From NCBI RefSeq assembly GCF_000210915.2, contig NC_016620.1, positions 3,100,001 to 3,164,000 of the forward strand: a stretch of DNA of 64,000 nt. The letters are read 5' to 3'. How positions within the stretch are numbered: the stretch's first letter is position 1; each line of letters begins with the position of its first letter. Below, piece after piece: positions 51,319 to 59,933 of this stretch. Both the position numbers and the translations under genes were made by a program. Source of the stretch: Halobacteriovorax marinus SJ (GTDB taxonomy: Bacteria > Bdellovibrionota > Bacteriovoracia > Bacteriovoracales > Bacteriovoracaceae). Under the pieces are notes generated by a model. That model made no database searches. It was not told the origin of the DNA and saw nothing but the letters and a program-made list of their open reading frames with translations.

Positions 51319-52690
51319 CTATAATCCACCAAATATCTTTTTTCCAAGATACAACTTCTTCATTTTTCTCAATATTACTACTCATAATGTTAGCAAGACT
51401 TCTCACTTTTGATAAGTTTTCTTCTCTACGATATGCAATGAGTAGCCATTCAAAGGCTACTAAATCAAAGTTTAACTTCACTCTCTTCCAGAAGGACGCA
51501 TCCCCAATGGAGAGATCTGTGAATAAATCTATGAGAACACTCTCTTCTCTATTATTAATATCATGGCCAAAGTGATGAATCGCATTCAAAAAAGTTCTCG
51601 AAAGATCGTCTCTTCCAAAAGATTCGAAGTCCATCAAAAGTAAGCTTCCATCTCGCTCATAGAAATTCTCCCTATAAAAATCGGGAAAACAAATATTGGT
51701 TCTGACATCTTCTATTTTACGATCACCCTTTTCCTTAGAGAGTATTTTTCCATATAGAGTCTCTAGTTCTTTAGAAATTGAGTTATCAAGATAGTTCATT
51801 CTTCGATCAATATTCTTCTTATAGTCTAATCTTTCAAGAGCTGAGTCGGTAGCGTTAAACGATATATTCTCCATATCTTCTTGTAAGACCTTATAGATCT
51901 CTATAAATCTATTCTTAAATTCAATATCAAAATATATTGGAGAAAGATTCTCCTCATATTTAAAAATTAAGAACTTCTTTCCTATGGCCTCAACATAGCG
52001 AGGATTAAAATCATACTTAAGAGAATATAACTCTCTTTCTAATCTAGAAGTCTCTCTAAATCCTTTTAAAATAAATTTTTTATGATTCTTACTATACTTT
52101 ATTAGATGAGTTGCTAATTTCTCTATTTTAGAATCTGTAATTTCATTAAAGATAAGAAGTACTTCTTCCCAATTCGAAACTTTTAAATAATTTGAATCCT
52201 CTCCCTCATAGTGAAGTAAAATAGCATTGCTCTTCACTCCATCTAAGACAGCCTCTAAATCATCTACAATAATATCAAAGGAGTTCTCACTTAAATATTT
52301 AATCTTTTCTTCTAAGGTATCTAAGAAGATCGTTTCGACCTCTCCTAATCCTCTAGATTGTAAGAAAACCTGTGCTTGTTCTCTGAGATTATATCTTCCA
52401 CAAAGACTCATTTCGCTTTTGTGACTCACAATTGTTACATCAAATTTCTCAGCAATATCTAATACTTCACTGGCGACGGCTGCATCTAAAATTGCTTCTC
52501 CATAAACGCGCCCTTGAACTTTGATCCAATCCATTGGCCACTCATAGTGATCATGGTTTCTAATGAAATTCTTTATCTCTTGCTTACTACATATGTTATT
52601 AGGAAGCTCAATACCTTCAAGAGAGCAGGCGCTCACAAAAGAATTGGCATAATTGATTATTGTATTATCTAAATCTAGAGCTATTTTCAT
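51299..52690 (-). CDS. HAD-like phosphatase fused to an APH-like kinase domain
   Basis: 463 residues. Residues 1-180 are HAD-like: DLDNTI (Asp6, Asp8), VTIVSHKSE and DIIVDDLEAVL. Residues about 190-460 look like an aminoglycoside/choline-kinase-type phosphotransferase: a Lys strand (KKFILKGF), NICFPDFYRENF in place of the HxDxxxxN catalytic loop, and LLMDFESFGRDD as the metal-binding Asp. A phosphatase and a kinase in one chain suggest phosphate moved between positions of a sugar, as in heptose pathways. It overlaps both neighbours (20 and 26 bases). Confidence 0.68.
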   Translation of the reverse strand: MKIALDLDNTIINYANSFVSACSLEGIELPNNICSKQEIKNFIRNHDHYEWPMDWIKVQGRVYGEAILDAAVASEVLDIAEKFDVTIVSHKSEMSLCGRYNLREQAQVFLQSRGLGEVETIFLDTLEEKIKYLSENSFDIIVDDLEAVLDGVKSNAILLHYEGEDSNYLKVSNWEEVLLIFNEITDSKIEKLATHLIKYSKNHKKFILKGFRETSRLERELYSLKYDFNPRYVEAIGKKFLIFKYEENLSPIYFDIEFKNRFIEIYKVLQEDMENISFNATDSALERLDYKKNIDRRMNYLDNSISKELETLYGKILSKEKGDRKIEDVRTNICFPDFYRENFYERDGSLLLMDFESFGRDDLSRTFLNAIHHFGHDINNREESVLIDLFTDLSIGDASFWKRVKLNFDLVAFEWLLIAYRREENLSKVRSLANIMSSNIEKNEEVVSWKKDIWWIIDDRLKS

Positions 52691-53672
52691 CTATTTTATT
52701 TTCTTGTAGATACTTAACATTGAAATATTTTATATCTTCAAATGAATTAGGGATCTTTCCATCTTTAAAATGTTTAACAAGCTCAGTGACGGCATCCTCT
52801 ACACCTAATTCCACTTGAAATCCGAGCTCATTCTTTATTTTCAATGAAGAGATATGATAAGAGCGATTGTCATCAGTAGGAGTGACTTTGATATTATTAA
52901 CATTAGTTGCCTTTGAAATTATTTTGGCTATATCTATAACCTTATAATTATCTGCCCCCACATTATAAGACTTCCCATTAATTTGTTCTCTTGGAGCCAT
53001 CAGTAATGTTAGGTAACACCTCACCATATCCTTAATGTGAATATTGGGTCTCAACTGCTCTCCACCAAAAACTTTAATCAAACCTCTATTTACAGCAAAA
53101 TTTGTTAGAATATTGACCACGACATCTAAACGCATCCTATCAGAATATCCGCAAACAGTTGCCGGTCTAAGAGAGACTGTCGTAAAACTCTCATCACTAT
53201 ATTCTTTCAGGATTTCCTCACAGAGCATTTTATACTTGGAGTAGTCAGTGAGTGGTCTTAACTCAAGGTCCTCAGTAACATTTGGCTCTTCACGAAGACC
53301 ATATACACTCGAAGATGATGCAAATATAAACCGACTTATTGATGAAGCCTTCGCATCTCTTACAATTTGTTCAAAGCAATCATAATTTATACTCTTTGCA
53401 AGTTCGGGATTTAAATCGCAAGATGGATCATTGGAAATACAGGCCAGATGAATTAAATCACTACATCCATCCATAGCACTTCTTAATTTTACGGTGTCTC
53501 GTATATCACCTTTAATAACTTTTAATGAGTCTCCAAATTTATTGAAATACTCTTCACTTAAAAACCAAAAAAGATCATAGACAACAACATCGAATCCACT
53601 ATCTAGTAGAGAGCTTACGAGCTCAACTCCAACGTAGCCCGCACCACCTGTAACTAAAACTTTTCTATTCAT
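52665..53672 (-). CDS. NAD-dependent sugar epimerase/dehydratase (SDR)
   Basis: 335 residues. TGGAGYVGVELVSSLL is the NAD site, and DIRDTVKLRSAMDG and LIHLACISNDPSCDLNP follow. Active-site FASSSSVYG and DYSKYKMLCEE hold the Ser-Tyr-Lys set. The LACISNDP and RPATVCGYSDRMRLDVVVN stretches resemble a subgroup seen in O-antigen clusters, often acting on NDP-keto sugars. It overlaps the next epimerase gene by 8 bases. The exact sugar is unknown. Confidence 0.85.
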   Translation of the reverse strand: MNRKVLVTGGAGYVGVELVSSLLDSGFDVVVYDLFWFLSEEYFNKFGDSLKVIKGDIRDTVKLRSAMDGCSDLIHLACISNDPSCDLNPELAKSINYDCFEQIVRDAKASSISRFIFASSSSVYGLREEPNVTEDLELRPLTDYSKYKMLCEEILKEYSDESFTTVSLRPATVCGYSDRMRLDVVVNILTNFAVNRGLIKVFGGEQLRPNIHIKDMVRCYLTLLMAPREQINGKSYNVGADNYKVIDIAKIISKATNVNNIKVTPTDDNRSYHISSLKIKNELGFQVELGVEDAVTELVKHFKDGKIPNSFEDIKYFNVKYLQENKIDENSSRFR

Positions 53673-54660
53673 TTTTACCTAGTAATTTAAACCAACTCTC
53701 AGTCTCTTTCTTAATCTCTGAAGATGACCAAACTCTTGCATCTTTCCAGTAATCAATATCATTGAGAATGAGCTGAACACCTTCTTCAAAAGTTGTTTCT
53801 GCACTCCAACCTAAAATCTCCTTTGCCTTGGTACTATCTCCCTGTGTGCGATCTGGCTCGCCTGGTCGTTTTGGTATAAACTCTACACCGTAACCATCTA
53901 GTAAGCTCACAAGATGATTTATAGACTGAGGATTATTAGTAGCAATATTAATGATCTCACCAAACTTCTTACACTTTCCAGCTTTCATAAAAGCCTTGGC
54001 CACATCGCCCACATAAACAAAGTCTCGAACCTGCTCACCACTTCCGACAACAGTAAATTTCTTGGAAGCCAACTTCTGGGCCAAAAAAACTCCCATTACA
54101 GAGCCGTAAGCGCCATTTGTTCTAGACCTAGGGCCATAAACATTAAATAGACGCAATGAATTTACTTCAATCCCATAGACTTTTCCCCAGTGAAGTAAAC
54201 AACTCTCACCCATTAACTTTGTTTGAGCATAGGGATACTCTGGAGATAGGGCACACGTCTCAGTCGTCGGGTACTCATCGACCAATCCATAACAGCTTGA
54301 TGATGCCGCATAAACGACACGTTTAATATTATTCGCTCTAGCCGCTTCAATAACATTAAATGAACCTGTTACATTTACATCAAAATATAATTTAGGGTTA
54401 TTAACAGAAGGTACAATATCTGCTTTTCCAGCCAGATGATAAATCACATCCACATCAACACTTGATTCAAGTAAAGCTTCAAAGTTTAAAATAGTTTCCT
54501 CTATAAACTTGAACTTCTCATTATTAATGAGATGTTGAATATTCTGAATCTGTCCATCTTCAAGGTTATCGTAACAAATGACTTCATCACCGCAATTAAT
54601 TAACTCTGAACATAGATGACTGCCTATAAAACCTGCGCCACCTGTTACTAATACTTTCAT
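53665..54660 (-). CDS. NAD-dependent sugar epimerase (GalE/UDP-glucuronate type)
   Basis: 331 residues. TGGAGFIGSHLCSELI is the NAD site, VIYHLAGKADIVPSVNNP the substrate loop, and AASSSCYG with PYAQTKLMGE the active-site Ser, Tyr and Lys. VRDFVYVGDVAKAF and the RPGEPDRTQGD end motif match UDP-hexose or UDP-uronic acid 4-epimerases. It is joined to the cytidylyltransferase-like gene by a 4-base overlap. It probably prepares the NDP-sugar made by that enzyme or a UDP-sugar for the same glycan. Confidence 0.87.
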   Translation of the reverse strand: MKVLVTGGAGFIGSHLCSELINCGDEVICYDNLEDGQIQNIQHLINNEKFKFIEETILNFEALLESSVDVDVIYHLAGKADIVPSVNNPKLYFDVNVTGSFNVIEAARANNIKRVVYAASSSCYGLVDEYPTTETCALSPEYPYAQTKLMGESCLLHWGKVYGIEVNSLRLFNVYGPRSRTNGAYGSVMGVFLAQKLASKKFTVVGSGEQVRDFVYVGDVAKAFMKAGKCKKFGEIINIATNNPQSINHLVSLLDGYGVEFIPKRPGEPDRTQGDSTKAKEILGWSAETTFEEGVQLILNDIDYWKDARVWSSSEIKKETESWFKLLGKNE

Positions 54661-55151
54661 AATAACTCTTTCTTAAAATATTTATTTAAAATCTCTGTTG
54701 AGCTTCGCTTAGAGGTCTCAGTATAGTGGACAACCCCTCCGACACTTTCAACAGACTCAACCTCAAACCCAATATTACCTGTTGGATCATCCTCATTATT
54801 TTTATAATCAATTCCCTTAAAATAAAAATTAGGTTTCAATTCCTTTATTAAATTTATAGACGTCTGCTCATTATTTACAAAGCAGTAATCGATCATTGTC
54901 AAATTTGATAAATACTCCAAGCGCTCAAGTTCGTTATAATAAGGTCTTCCATCGCCTTTAATAACAAGTTCATCTGCTGTAATAGAGCACATTAAAATAT
55001 CAACTTTAGAAGCAGCTTCATTAAAGTGTCTTAAATGACCCAGATGAATAAAATCAAAAGTTCCATGACAAAGCCCTACACTCTTACCTTGGCGTAAAAA
55101 CTCACCTCTCAACTCAATCGCTTTTTCTCTATCAATTAATTTACTATTCAT
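54657..55151 (-). CDS. Cytidylyltransferase-like nucleotidyltransferase (HldE C-domain type)
   Basis: 164 residues from ATG 55151, which overlaps the aroA stop by 8 bases; an upstream in-frame start at 55196 is less likely. LCHGTFDFIHLGHLRHF carries the HxGH motif (His36, His39), and SSTEILN matches the ISSTxI nucleotide-binding motif. KFNFYFKGIDYKNN-type text (PNFYFKGIDY) fits the HldE/RfaE C-terminal domain or glycerol-phosphate cytidylyltransferases. It would activate a sugar-1-phosphate with ATP or CTP. It marks the switch from shikimate to sugar genes in the operon. Confidence 0.8.
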   Translation of the reverse strand: MNSKLIDREKAIELRGEFLRQGKSVGLCHGTFDFIHLGHLRHFNEAASKVDILMCSITADELVIKGDGRPYYNELERLEYLSNLTMIDYCFVNNEQTSINLIKELKPNFYFKGIDYKNNEDDPTGNIGFEVESVESVGGVVHYTETSKRSSTEILNKYFKKELL

Positions 55152-56376
55152 TTTCTTCAACAACTTCAAAGAAGTTTCCAAAAGACTTAGAGACACTGTG
55201 GATACTATTTAATACCCCACCACCATGGGCCCTTAAAAATAAGTAAGAAACCATTACAATTCGGTGATCATCAGGAGGGTATATTTCTTTTGCTTTATCT
55301 ATTCTCTTCTTACTTCCCTTGATGTGTAATACATCTTCTTTTTCATTGTAAGTATTTTCAATAGAGTATAGATCTAGTAACTTCTGAACCTCTAGAAGCC
55401 TATCACTCTCTTTATATTTTAAAACAGAGAGATTACTAAGTTTACTTTCTCCATCTATTCGAGAGCAAGTAAATGCTAAGGTTGGTACGAGGTCAGGACA
55501 ATTCGAGCAATCCAAGTTAATAGGAGTTATTTCTTTTTCACTCGACTTAACTTCTAATCCCTTATCTGAAAGAGTTACGGAGTAGCCCATATTCTTTAAA
55601 ACTTCTACGAAGATAGAATCAGATTGAAATGTGTCTATATCTACGCAATTTTTTACAAGAACTTTTCCTCTATCTGCACCTAAGGCCAGAACATAGGACA
55701 TTGAGCTAAAATCGACAGGAACGTAGAACTTCTTTTGACCTTTTTTAAAGTCTTGTATTAATGACATTGTCATGTCCCAGTAGCTTTTAGAGTACTTCAT
55801 ATCAACAGGTTGAACTTCGATATTTTGAAATGCTAAACAAAGGGCCAATGCCGTTGCATGCTGAGTCGTCTTAGATGCATCAGCTTTTAGTTTATTTGTT
55901 TGAAAGCTCAATGGACCTCTAATAGTAAGCCATGTATCACATTGATTTATACTCGCCCCTAATTCTGCTAGAACTTCCAGTAAATCAGCAACGGGTCTCT
56001 CTCTCATTCTCCCCTCAGGCTCAATTTGATATGAGTTCTTTCCCATGGCCAAGAATGGTATGAGAAATCTTGTCGTTGTTCCTCCATCTCCGGGATAGAT
56101 TTTAATCTTCTCACTCGAAGGTCTTTCACATTCTGGAAATGAATTCTCAATAATGATTCCGTTCTCAACCTCTACGATTCTAAGTCCAACTTCTCTTAGG
56201 ACATTCAATAGATTTGTTACATCATGTGATAAAGGAAGATTTTCAATAGTGATCGCATCTTTAGATAGTGCCGCTAAGATGATTGCTCTATTTGCATAGG
56301 ACTTAGAACTTGGAACATTTACCTCAGCATCAAAGCTCTTCGCACTTACATTAAATTGTGAGTTTTCTAATGACAT
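55144..56376 (-). CDS. aroA: 3-phosphoshikimate 1-carboxyvinyltransferase (EPSP synthase)
   Basis: 410 residues. The shikimate-pathway motifs are in order: PSSKSYANRAIILAALS, the phosphate loop GDGGTTTRFL, the substrate-site GRMRERPVADLL, and KYKESDRLLEVQ near the C-terminus. DDHRIVMVS closes the enzyme. It adds phosphoenolpyruvate to shikimate 3-phosphate. The initial LNAGTA motif is replaced by GDGGTT, as in the divergent, often glyphosate-tolerant class. The start overlaps the aroB end by 26 bases. It appears fully functional. Confidence 0.92.
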   Translation of the reverse strand: MSLENSQFNVSAKSFDAEVNVPSSKSYANRAIILAALSKDAITIENLPLSHDVTNLLNVLREVGLRIVEVENGIIIENSFPECERPSSEKIKIYPGDGGTTTRFLIPFLAMGKNSYQIEPEGRMRERPVADLLEVLAELGASINQCDTWLTIRGPLSFQTNKLKADASKTTQHATALALCLAFQNIEVQPVDMKYSKSYWDMTMSLIQDFKKGQKKFYVPVDFSSMSYVLALGADRGKVLVKNCVDIDTFQSDSIFVEVLKNMGYSVTLSDKGLEVKSSEKEITPINLDCSNCPDLVPTLAFTCSRIDGESKLSNLSVLKYKESDRLLEVQKLLDLYSIENTYNEKEDVLHIKGSKKRIDKAKEIYPPDDHRIVMVSYLFLRAHGGGVLNSIHSVSKSFGNFFEVVEENE

Positions 56377-57376
56377 CTTTATTCTCTATTAGTTTATTTT
56401 CCACTTCATTAAAAGAAATAGAATGAAATTCTACATTACCAATATCTTTAACAACTACGAACTCTATGAGCTCAGACGAAGTTGTCTTCTTATCTTTTCT
56501 TAAATACTTCATGATTTTATCAACTGGAAATTCTTTATTTAACCAAGGGGAATCACCTAACTCAATTTTTAGATTTTCAATCAACTCTTTTGCCCTAGGA
56601 ATTAGCTTTCCTTCATTGAAAAGAATATCTACAAGAAGAATCCCCCAAACAACAGCAAGTCCATGGGGAATTTGATATTCAACTTCTATTGCATGCCCAA
56701 AGGTATGCCCAAAGTTCAATTTCTTTCTCTCACCACTTTCCTTAAAGTCATTCGCAACAACTTCTTCTTTATATAAGACACAACTCTTAATCAAAGTCTT
56801 TATATCCACGTCAGGTATGATTTTTTCTCCTATCTCTTTTGATAAGAATCCGTACTTAACAATTTCTCCAGCACCGCTTGACCATTCCCTCTCATCTAAA
56901 GTCTCTAAAAAGGAATCACAAATCCAAATATTTGTAGGGTGATAAAAGGCCCCGATTAAATTCTTACCTTGAGGTGAGTTGATGGCAACCTTCCCGCCAA
57001 TTCCCGCATCTACCATTGAAAGAAGAGTTGTAGGTATTGTAGACCACTCAATCCCTCTTAAAAGTAACGCTGCAACCATTCCAGAGAAGTCACTGGTCGC
57101 TCCCCCACCAAGAGAAACAAGGTGGGCTTTGCGGTGAACGTTTTTAGAGAGGAAGAATTCTATAGCAGAGGATAAGTTTTCAAAGTCTTTTACTTTTTCA
57201 CCATCTGGTGCTTTCCAGAAAACGACTTTCTTTCCCTCTATATTCATTAAAGGTAATAGCTTTGAATAGTGACTCCAAACATTGAGGTCAGCAATTACGA
57301 GGATAAGATCAGAATTTATAGATCTAATTTTCTCTTTAATATAATCCAGTTTACAAAATTCAATTTTACTACTCAT
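56351..57376 (-). CDS. aroB: 3-dehydroquinate synthase
   Basis: 341 residues from ATG 57376, with GGAG 6 bases upstream; a TTG one codon earlier is in frame. GGGATSDFSGMVAALLLRGI, PTTLLSMVDAGIGGK, NSPQGKNLIGAFYHP, GAGEIVKYG and ERKKLNFGHTFGHAIE give all the expected NAD, substrate and zinc ligands (Glu of GEIVK, both His regions). These residues match true dehydroquinate synthases rather than 2-epi-5-epi-valiolone synthases. It makes 3-dehydroquinate. It overlaps aroC by 8 bases and aroA by 26. Confidence 0.92.
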   Translation of the reverse strand: MSSKIEFCKLDYIKEKIRSINSDLILVIADLNVWSHYSKLLPLMNIEGKKVVFWKAPDGEKVKDFENLSSAIEFFLSKNVHRKAHLVSLGGGATSDFSGMVAALLLRGIEWSTIPTTLLSMVDAGIGGKVAINSPQGKNLIGAFYHPTNIWICDSFLETLDEREWSSGAGEIVKYGFLSKEIGEKIIPDVDIKTLIKSCVLYKEEVVANDFKESGERKKLNFGHTFGHAIEVEYQIPHGLAVVWGILLVDILFNEGKLIPRAKELIENLKIELGDSPWLNKEFPVDKIMKYLRKDKKTTSSELIEFVVVKDIGNVEFHSISFNEVENKLIENKDVIRKLTI

Positions 57377-58376
57377 CAATTACTCCATCTCCATAAGCGC
57401 GTTGTCTTAAGAGGTGATCAGCTAGAATACATTTAACCATTGCTTCAACTACCGGAACAGCTCTTGGAAGAATACATGGGTCATGTCTTCCCTCTTTAGC
57501 TTTTTCACCAATAGTTGATGTGGGCTTGAATGTGGTAGTTAGAAAAATATCTTCTCCATTTGAAATTCCACCTTCAATTCCACCAAAATTCTCTCTTTTT
57601 GAGGAAACTTCACTTCCTTTTAAGTTTGCCATTTCCTCTCCAAGTCCAAATGAAAAAGAAACACAGGCTCCAATAGAGAGAAGCCCCTTGGCAAAGTCAG
57701 CCTTAAGCTTATCAAATGCAGGTTCACCTAGCCCTTTAGGAACACCTGTAACGTGGATAGATATTCTACCGCCTACAGATTCCCCCTCGGCCTTAAGCTT
57801 GAGGAGATACTTCTTTATCTCTTCATTCTTCTCTGTTAATGGAAAGTTATATGGTGCTATATTCTTAGCGTTTTTCAAGTCATCAAGACTTGCTTCAAAA
57901 GGACCCATCTTTGATATATAAGCACTAATATTGATTTTAGGAATCATCAGCCCAGCGAAGTAGCCGGCAATAACACGAGATAAGGTTTCTCTTCCCGATG
58001 ATCTTCCTCCTCCTCTGTGATCTCTAATTCCATATTTACTCTGAGTTGTTTCATCTGCGTGACCAGGTCTATACTCAGTTTTCAATTTATCGTAATCGCC
58101 ACTTCGTTGATTTGTATTTCTAACAATTACGGCAATTGGTGTGCCTAAAGTTTTTCCTTCGAAAACCCCAGAGAGAACTTCTGCCCTATCGGCCTCTTTT
58201 CTATTAGTCGTTCCGGCCACTCTTCCGGGAGCCCTACGATCCAGCTCACGCTGCAAATCTTCCAAATCAAAATCAAGTCCTGCGCTCACACCATCTACTA
58301 CAACCCCTAAGGCCTCACCGTGTGATTCACCAAAGGTTACAAAAGAAAAAAGCTTACCGAATTTATTGCCACGCAT
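57369..58376 (-). CDS. aroC: Chorismate synthase
   Basis: 335 residues. GESHGEALGVVVDGVSAG is the N-terminal signature, RRAPGR and RPGHADETTQSKYGIRDHRGGGRSSGRET the FMN and substrate loops, and EGGISNGEDI plus the C-terminal GRHDPCILPRAVPVVEAM close the fold. It is slightly short (usual 350-390) because of compact loops, but all motifs are intact. It converts EPSP to chorismate with reduced flavin. It is first in the 11-gene leftward operon, so shikimate-pathway expression drives the sugar genes. Confidence 0.95.
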   Translation of the reverse strand: MRGNKFGKLFSFVTFGESHGEALGVVVDGVSAGLDFDLEDLQRELDRRAPGRVAGTTNRKEADRAEVLSGVFEGKTLGTPIAVIVRNTNQRSGDYDKLKTEYRPGHADETTQSKYGIRDHRGGGRSSGRETLSRVIAGYFAGLMIPKINISAYISKMGPFEASLDDLKNAKNIAPYNFPLTEKNEEIKKYLLKLKAEGESVGGRISIHVTGVPKGLGEPAFDKLKADFAKGLLSIGACVSFSFGLGEEMANLKGSEVSSKRENFGGIEGGISNGEDIFLTTTFKPTSTIGEKAKEGRHDPCILPRAVPVVEAMVKCILADHLLRQRAYGDGVIDE

Positions 58377-58460
58377 ATCTTATACTCTACATGAAAAGTG
58401 GGCAGTGAATTTTATAACTACCTGTAAATTTATAACAAACTCTATTATGCCAGAAGGACA

Positions 58461-58480
58461 AACATTTGTGGGAAAATGTT
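58461..58480 (+). repeat. Inverted repeat in the leader of the PilZ-like gene
   Basis: AACATTT and AAATGTT, separated by 6 bases, lie about 31 bases before the ATG at 58512 in the divergent gap with aroC. It could be an operator or a leader hairpin. It has no GC-rich stem or U tract, so it is not a terminator. Confidence 0.35.
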
Positions 58481-58511
58481 GGGAAAGTTAGGCTACTAAG
58501 AGAGGTGCAAA

Positions 58512-59210
58512 ATGGACAATCGCCAAGCACTACGAAATATCGACGAGATATCTCAAATACTTGAGAAGATTAGTAGTCATGGAAATTACCTTGAGTTCTG
58601 CCAAACAGTTAATGGCCTCACCTATCGCAGCCAGTCATTAATCAAGTTTATAAATAACTTCTCCTATGACATAGCCCTACGGCCCAAAGATAAACTCAAT
58701 CAATTTCAATTTATCCCCGATATCCCAATCTTTGCCAAAAACGAAATGAATAGCATCGTCTTCAAGTGCGAGATAAAGCAACTTAATCATCACAACCTCA
58801 TTGTTGCCAATTTCCCAGAACTTCTCTATTTACTCAATACAAGAGAAGGCCAGAGACTAAACTTTGAAAACTTATCCCTCCCACTTATATTCAAGAATCC
58901 AAGCCTTGACGATTATCAGCGCAGTAAACTCTTCTTCGGAGGAAACCTATCTGACTTCTCTAGAAATGGACTTTCATTCATCACCTACAATGACAATTGC
59001 CTAGAGTACAAAATAGGTGACAAGATTGTCTTCTCAACAATCAATGGCTACTCCTTAAAAGAGCCTATCACTGGCACACTTGTTTACATGCAAAAAGTAA
59101 ATAATACACAGATTGTCCCCTCAACCAAACTTGCGATTAGATTTGACAGAGCAATTCCATTGAAGCAAATTCTTAGATACATAGATAATCAAATCTACAT
59201 CAACGTCTAA
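58512..59210 (+). CDS. PilZ-like protein
   Basis: 232 residues, no signal peptide. AGAGAGG precedes the ATG. The second half reads like a PilZ domain: NTREGQRLNF, then GGNLSDFSRNGLSFITY (the DxSxxG motif), GDKIVF and a final LAIRFDRAI strand. The RxxxR c-di-GMP motif is degenerate at best. The N-terminal 90 residues could be a YcgR-N-like domain. If c-di-GMP binding is lost it may be structural. It is followed 5 bases later by the zinc-ribbon gene, so the pair is cotranscribed. Confidence 0.6.
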   Translation: MDNRQALRNIDEISQILEKISSHGNYLEFCQTVNGLTYRSQSLIKFINNFSYDIALRPKDKLNQFQFIPDIPIFAKNEMNSIVFKCEIKQLNHHNLIVANFPELLYLLNTREGQRLNFENLSLPLIFKNPSLDDYQRSKLFFGGNLSDFSRNGLSFITYNDNCLEYKIGDKIVFSTINGYSLKEPITGTLVYMQKVNNTQIVPSTKLAIRFDRAIPLKQILRYIDNQIYINV

Positions 59211-59215
59211 GAAGC

Positions 59216-59929
59216 ATGGAACATTTTAAAGTTTTTATTGAAGCCCAGTCTTTACTTAAGAAAATATCTGAGCATGAATTTAAGATTCAGGAACACCAAA
59301 AGAGAATTCAATTCGTTGAGCGCAATAGAGAATTAAGACAAGAGAAGAAAGATAGAGATAGTGAAGAACTAAAGTCTTTTGGCCATGAAATTGCGAACTT
59401 TGAAAAAGAGCTCTTCTCTAAAGAGAAAGACCTAGATAGAGCACAAGTAAACCTTCAAAGGGCGACTAGCGAAAATCAAGTTAGTGCACTAGAGAAAGAG
59501 ATCGAGAAGTTATCTCCAGCAATTGAATCCCTTCAAGAAACTATTCTTGAGAAGCTTGAGAAATGCGAAGAAATCGAAGGTGAAATAGAAAAAGCTCAAA
59601 CATTTCTAGAAGGCTCTCTTTCAACACTAAATGAACTAAAGGCCGAGGCTTTAGCAGATGTACAAGAAGAAGAAAAAGAAATTTCAAATTATACACAGAG
59701 AGTGGAGCTCCTACTCAACTCATTAGATTCAAATAATAAACAATCCTTTCTTGAAACAAAGAAGAACTCAAAAGATGGGCAAGTGATCGCTTTTTTAAAT
59801 AATAGAAAGTGTTCTAGATGTCGATTTGAAGCTTCTAGCTCTCAAGTCGCTGAAATAGAAAATGCGAGGAACTTAGAGTTCTGTCAAAGTTGCTCGAGGA
59901 TCTTAATTCCTGCGACGATCAATAGCTAA
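59216..59929 (+). CDS. C4-type zinc-ribbon coiled-coil protein (DUF164 family)
   Basis: 237 residues. Residues about 10-180 form a long antiparallel coiled coil (heptad-rich LEKEIEKLSPAIESLQETILEKLEKCEE). The C-terminus is a zinc ribbon with two Cys pairs, CSRC and CQSC (in NRKCSRCRF and LEFCQSCSR). The layout matches the DUF164/zf-RING_7 family, widespread but poorly understood and often linked to nucleic acid or secretion functions. The stop is 4 bases from the convergent TolC-family gene. Confidence 0.87.
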   Translation: MEHFKVFIEAQSLLKKISEHEFKIQEHQKRIQFVERNRELRQEKKDRDSEELKSFGHEIANFEKELFSKEKDLDRAQVNLQRATSENQVSALEKEIEKLSPAIESLQETILEKLEKCEEIEGEIEKAQTFLEGSLSTLNELKAEALADVQEEEKEISNYTQRVELLLNSLDSNNKQSFLETKKNSKDGQVIAFLNNRKCSRCRFEASSSQVAEIENARNLEFCQSCSRILIPATINS

Positions 59930-59933
59930 AGAC

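Noticed and set aside
56351-57376. AroB as a cyclitol (valiolone-type) synthase because of the nearby transketolase and sugar genes
   Set aside because: The GGK, GKN, GEIVK and GERKKLNFGHTFGHAIE residues all match ordinary dehydroquinate synthase, and aroA and aroC flank it.
57520-57921. 133-codon plus-strand ORF inside aroC
   Set aside because: Antisense shadow of a highly conserved enzyme; Ser/Pro-rich with no domain or ribosome site.
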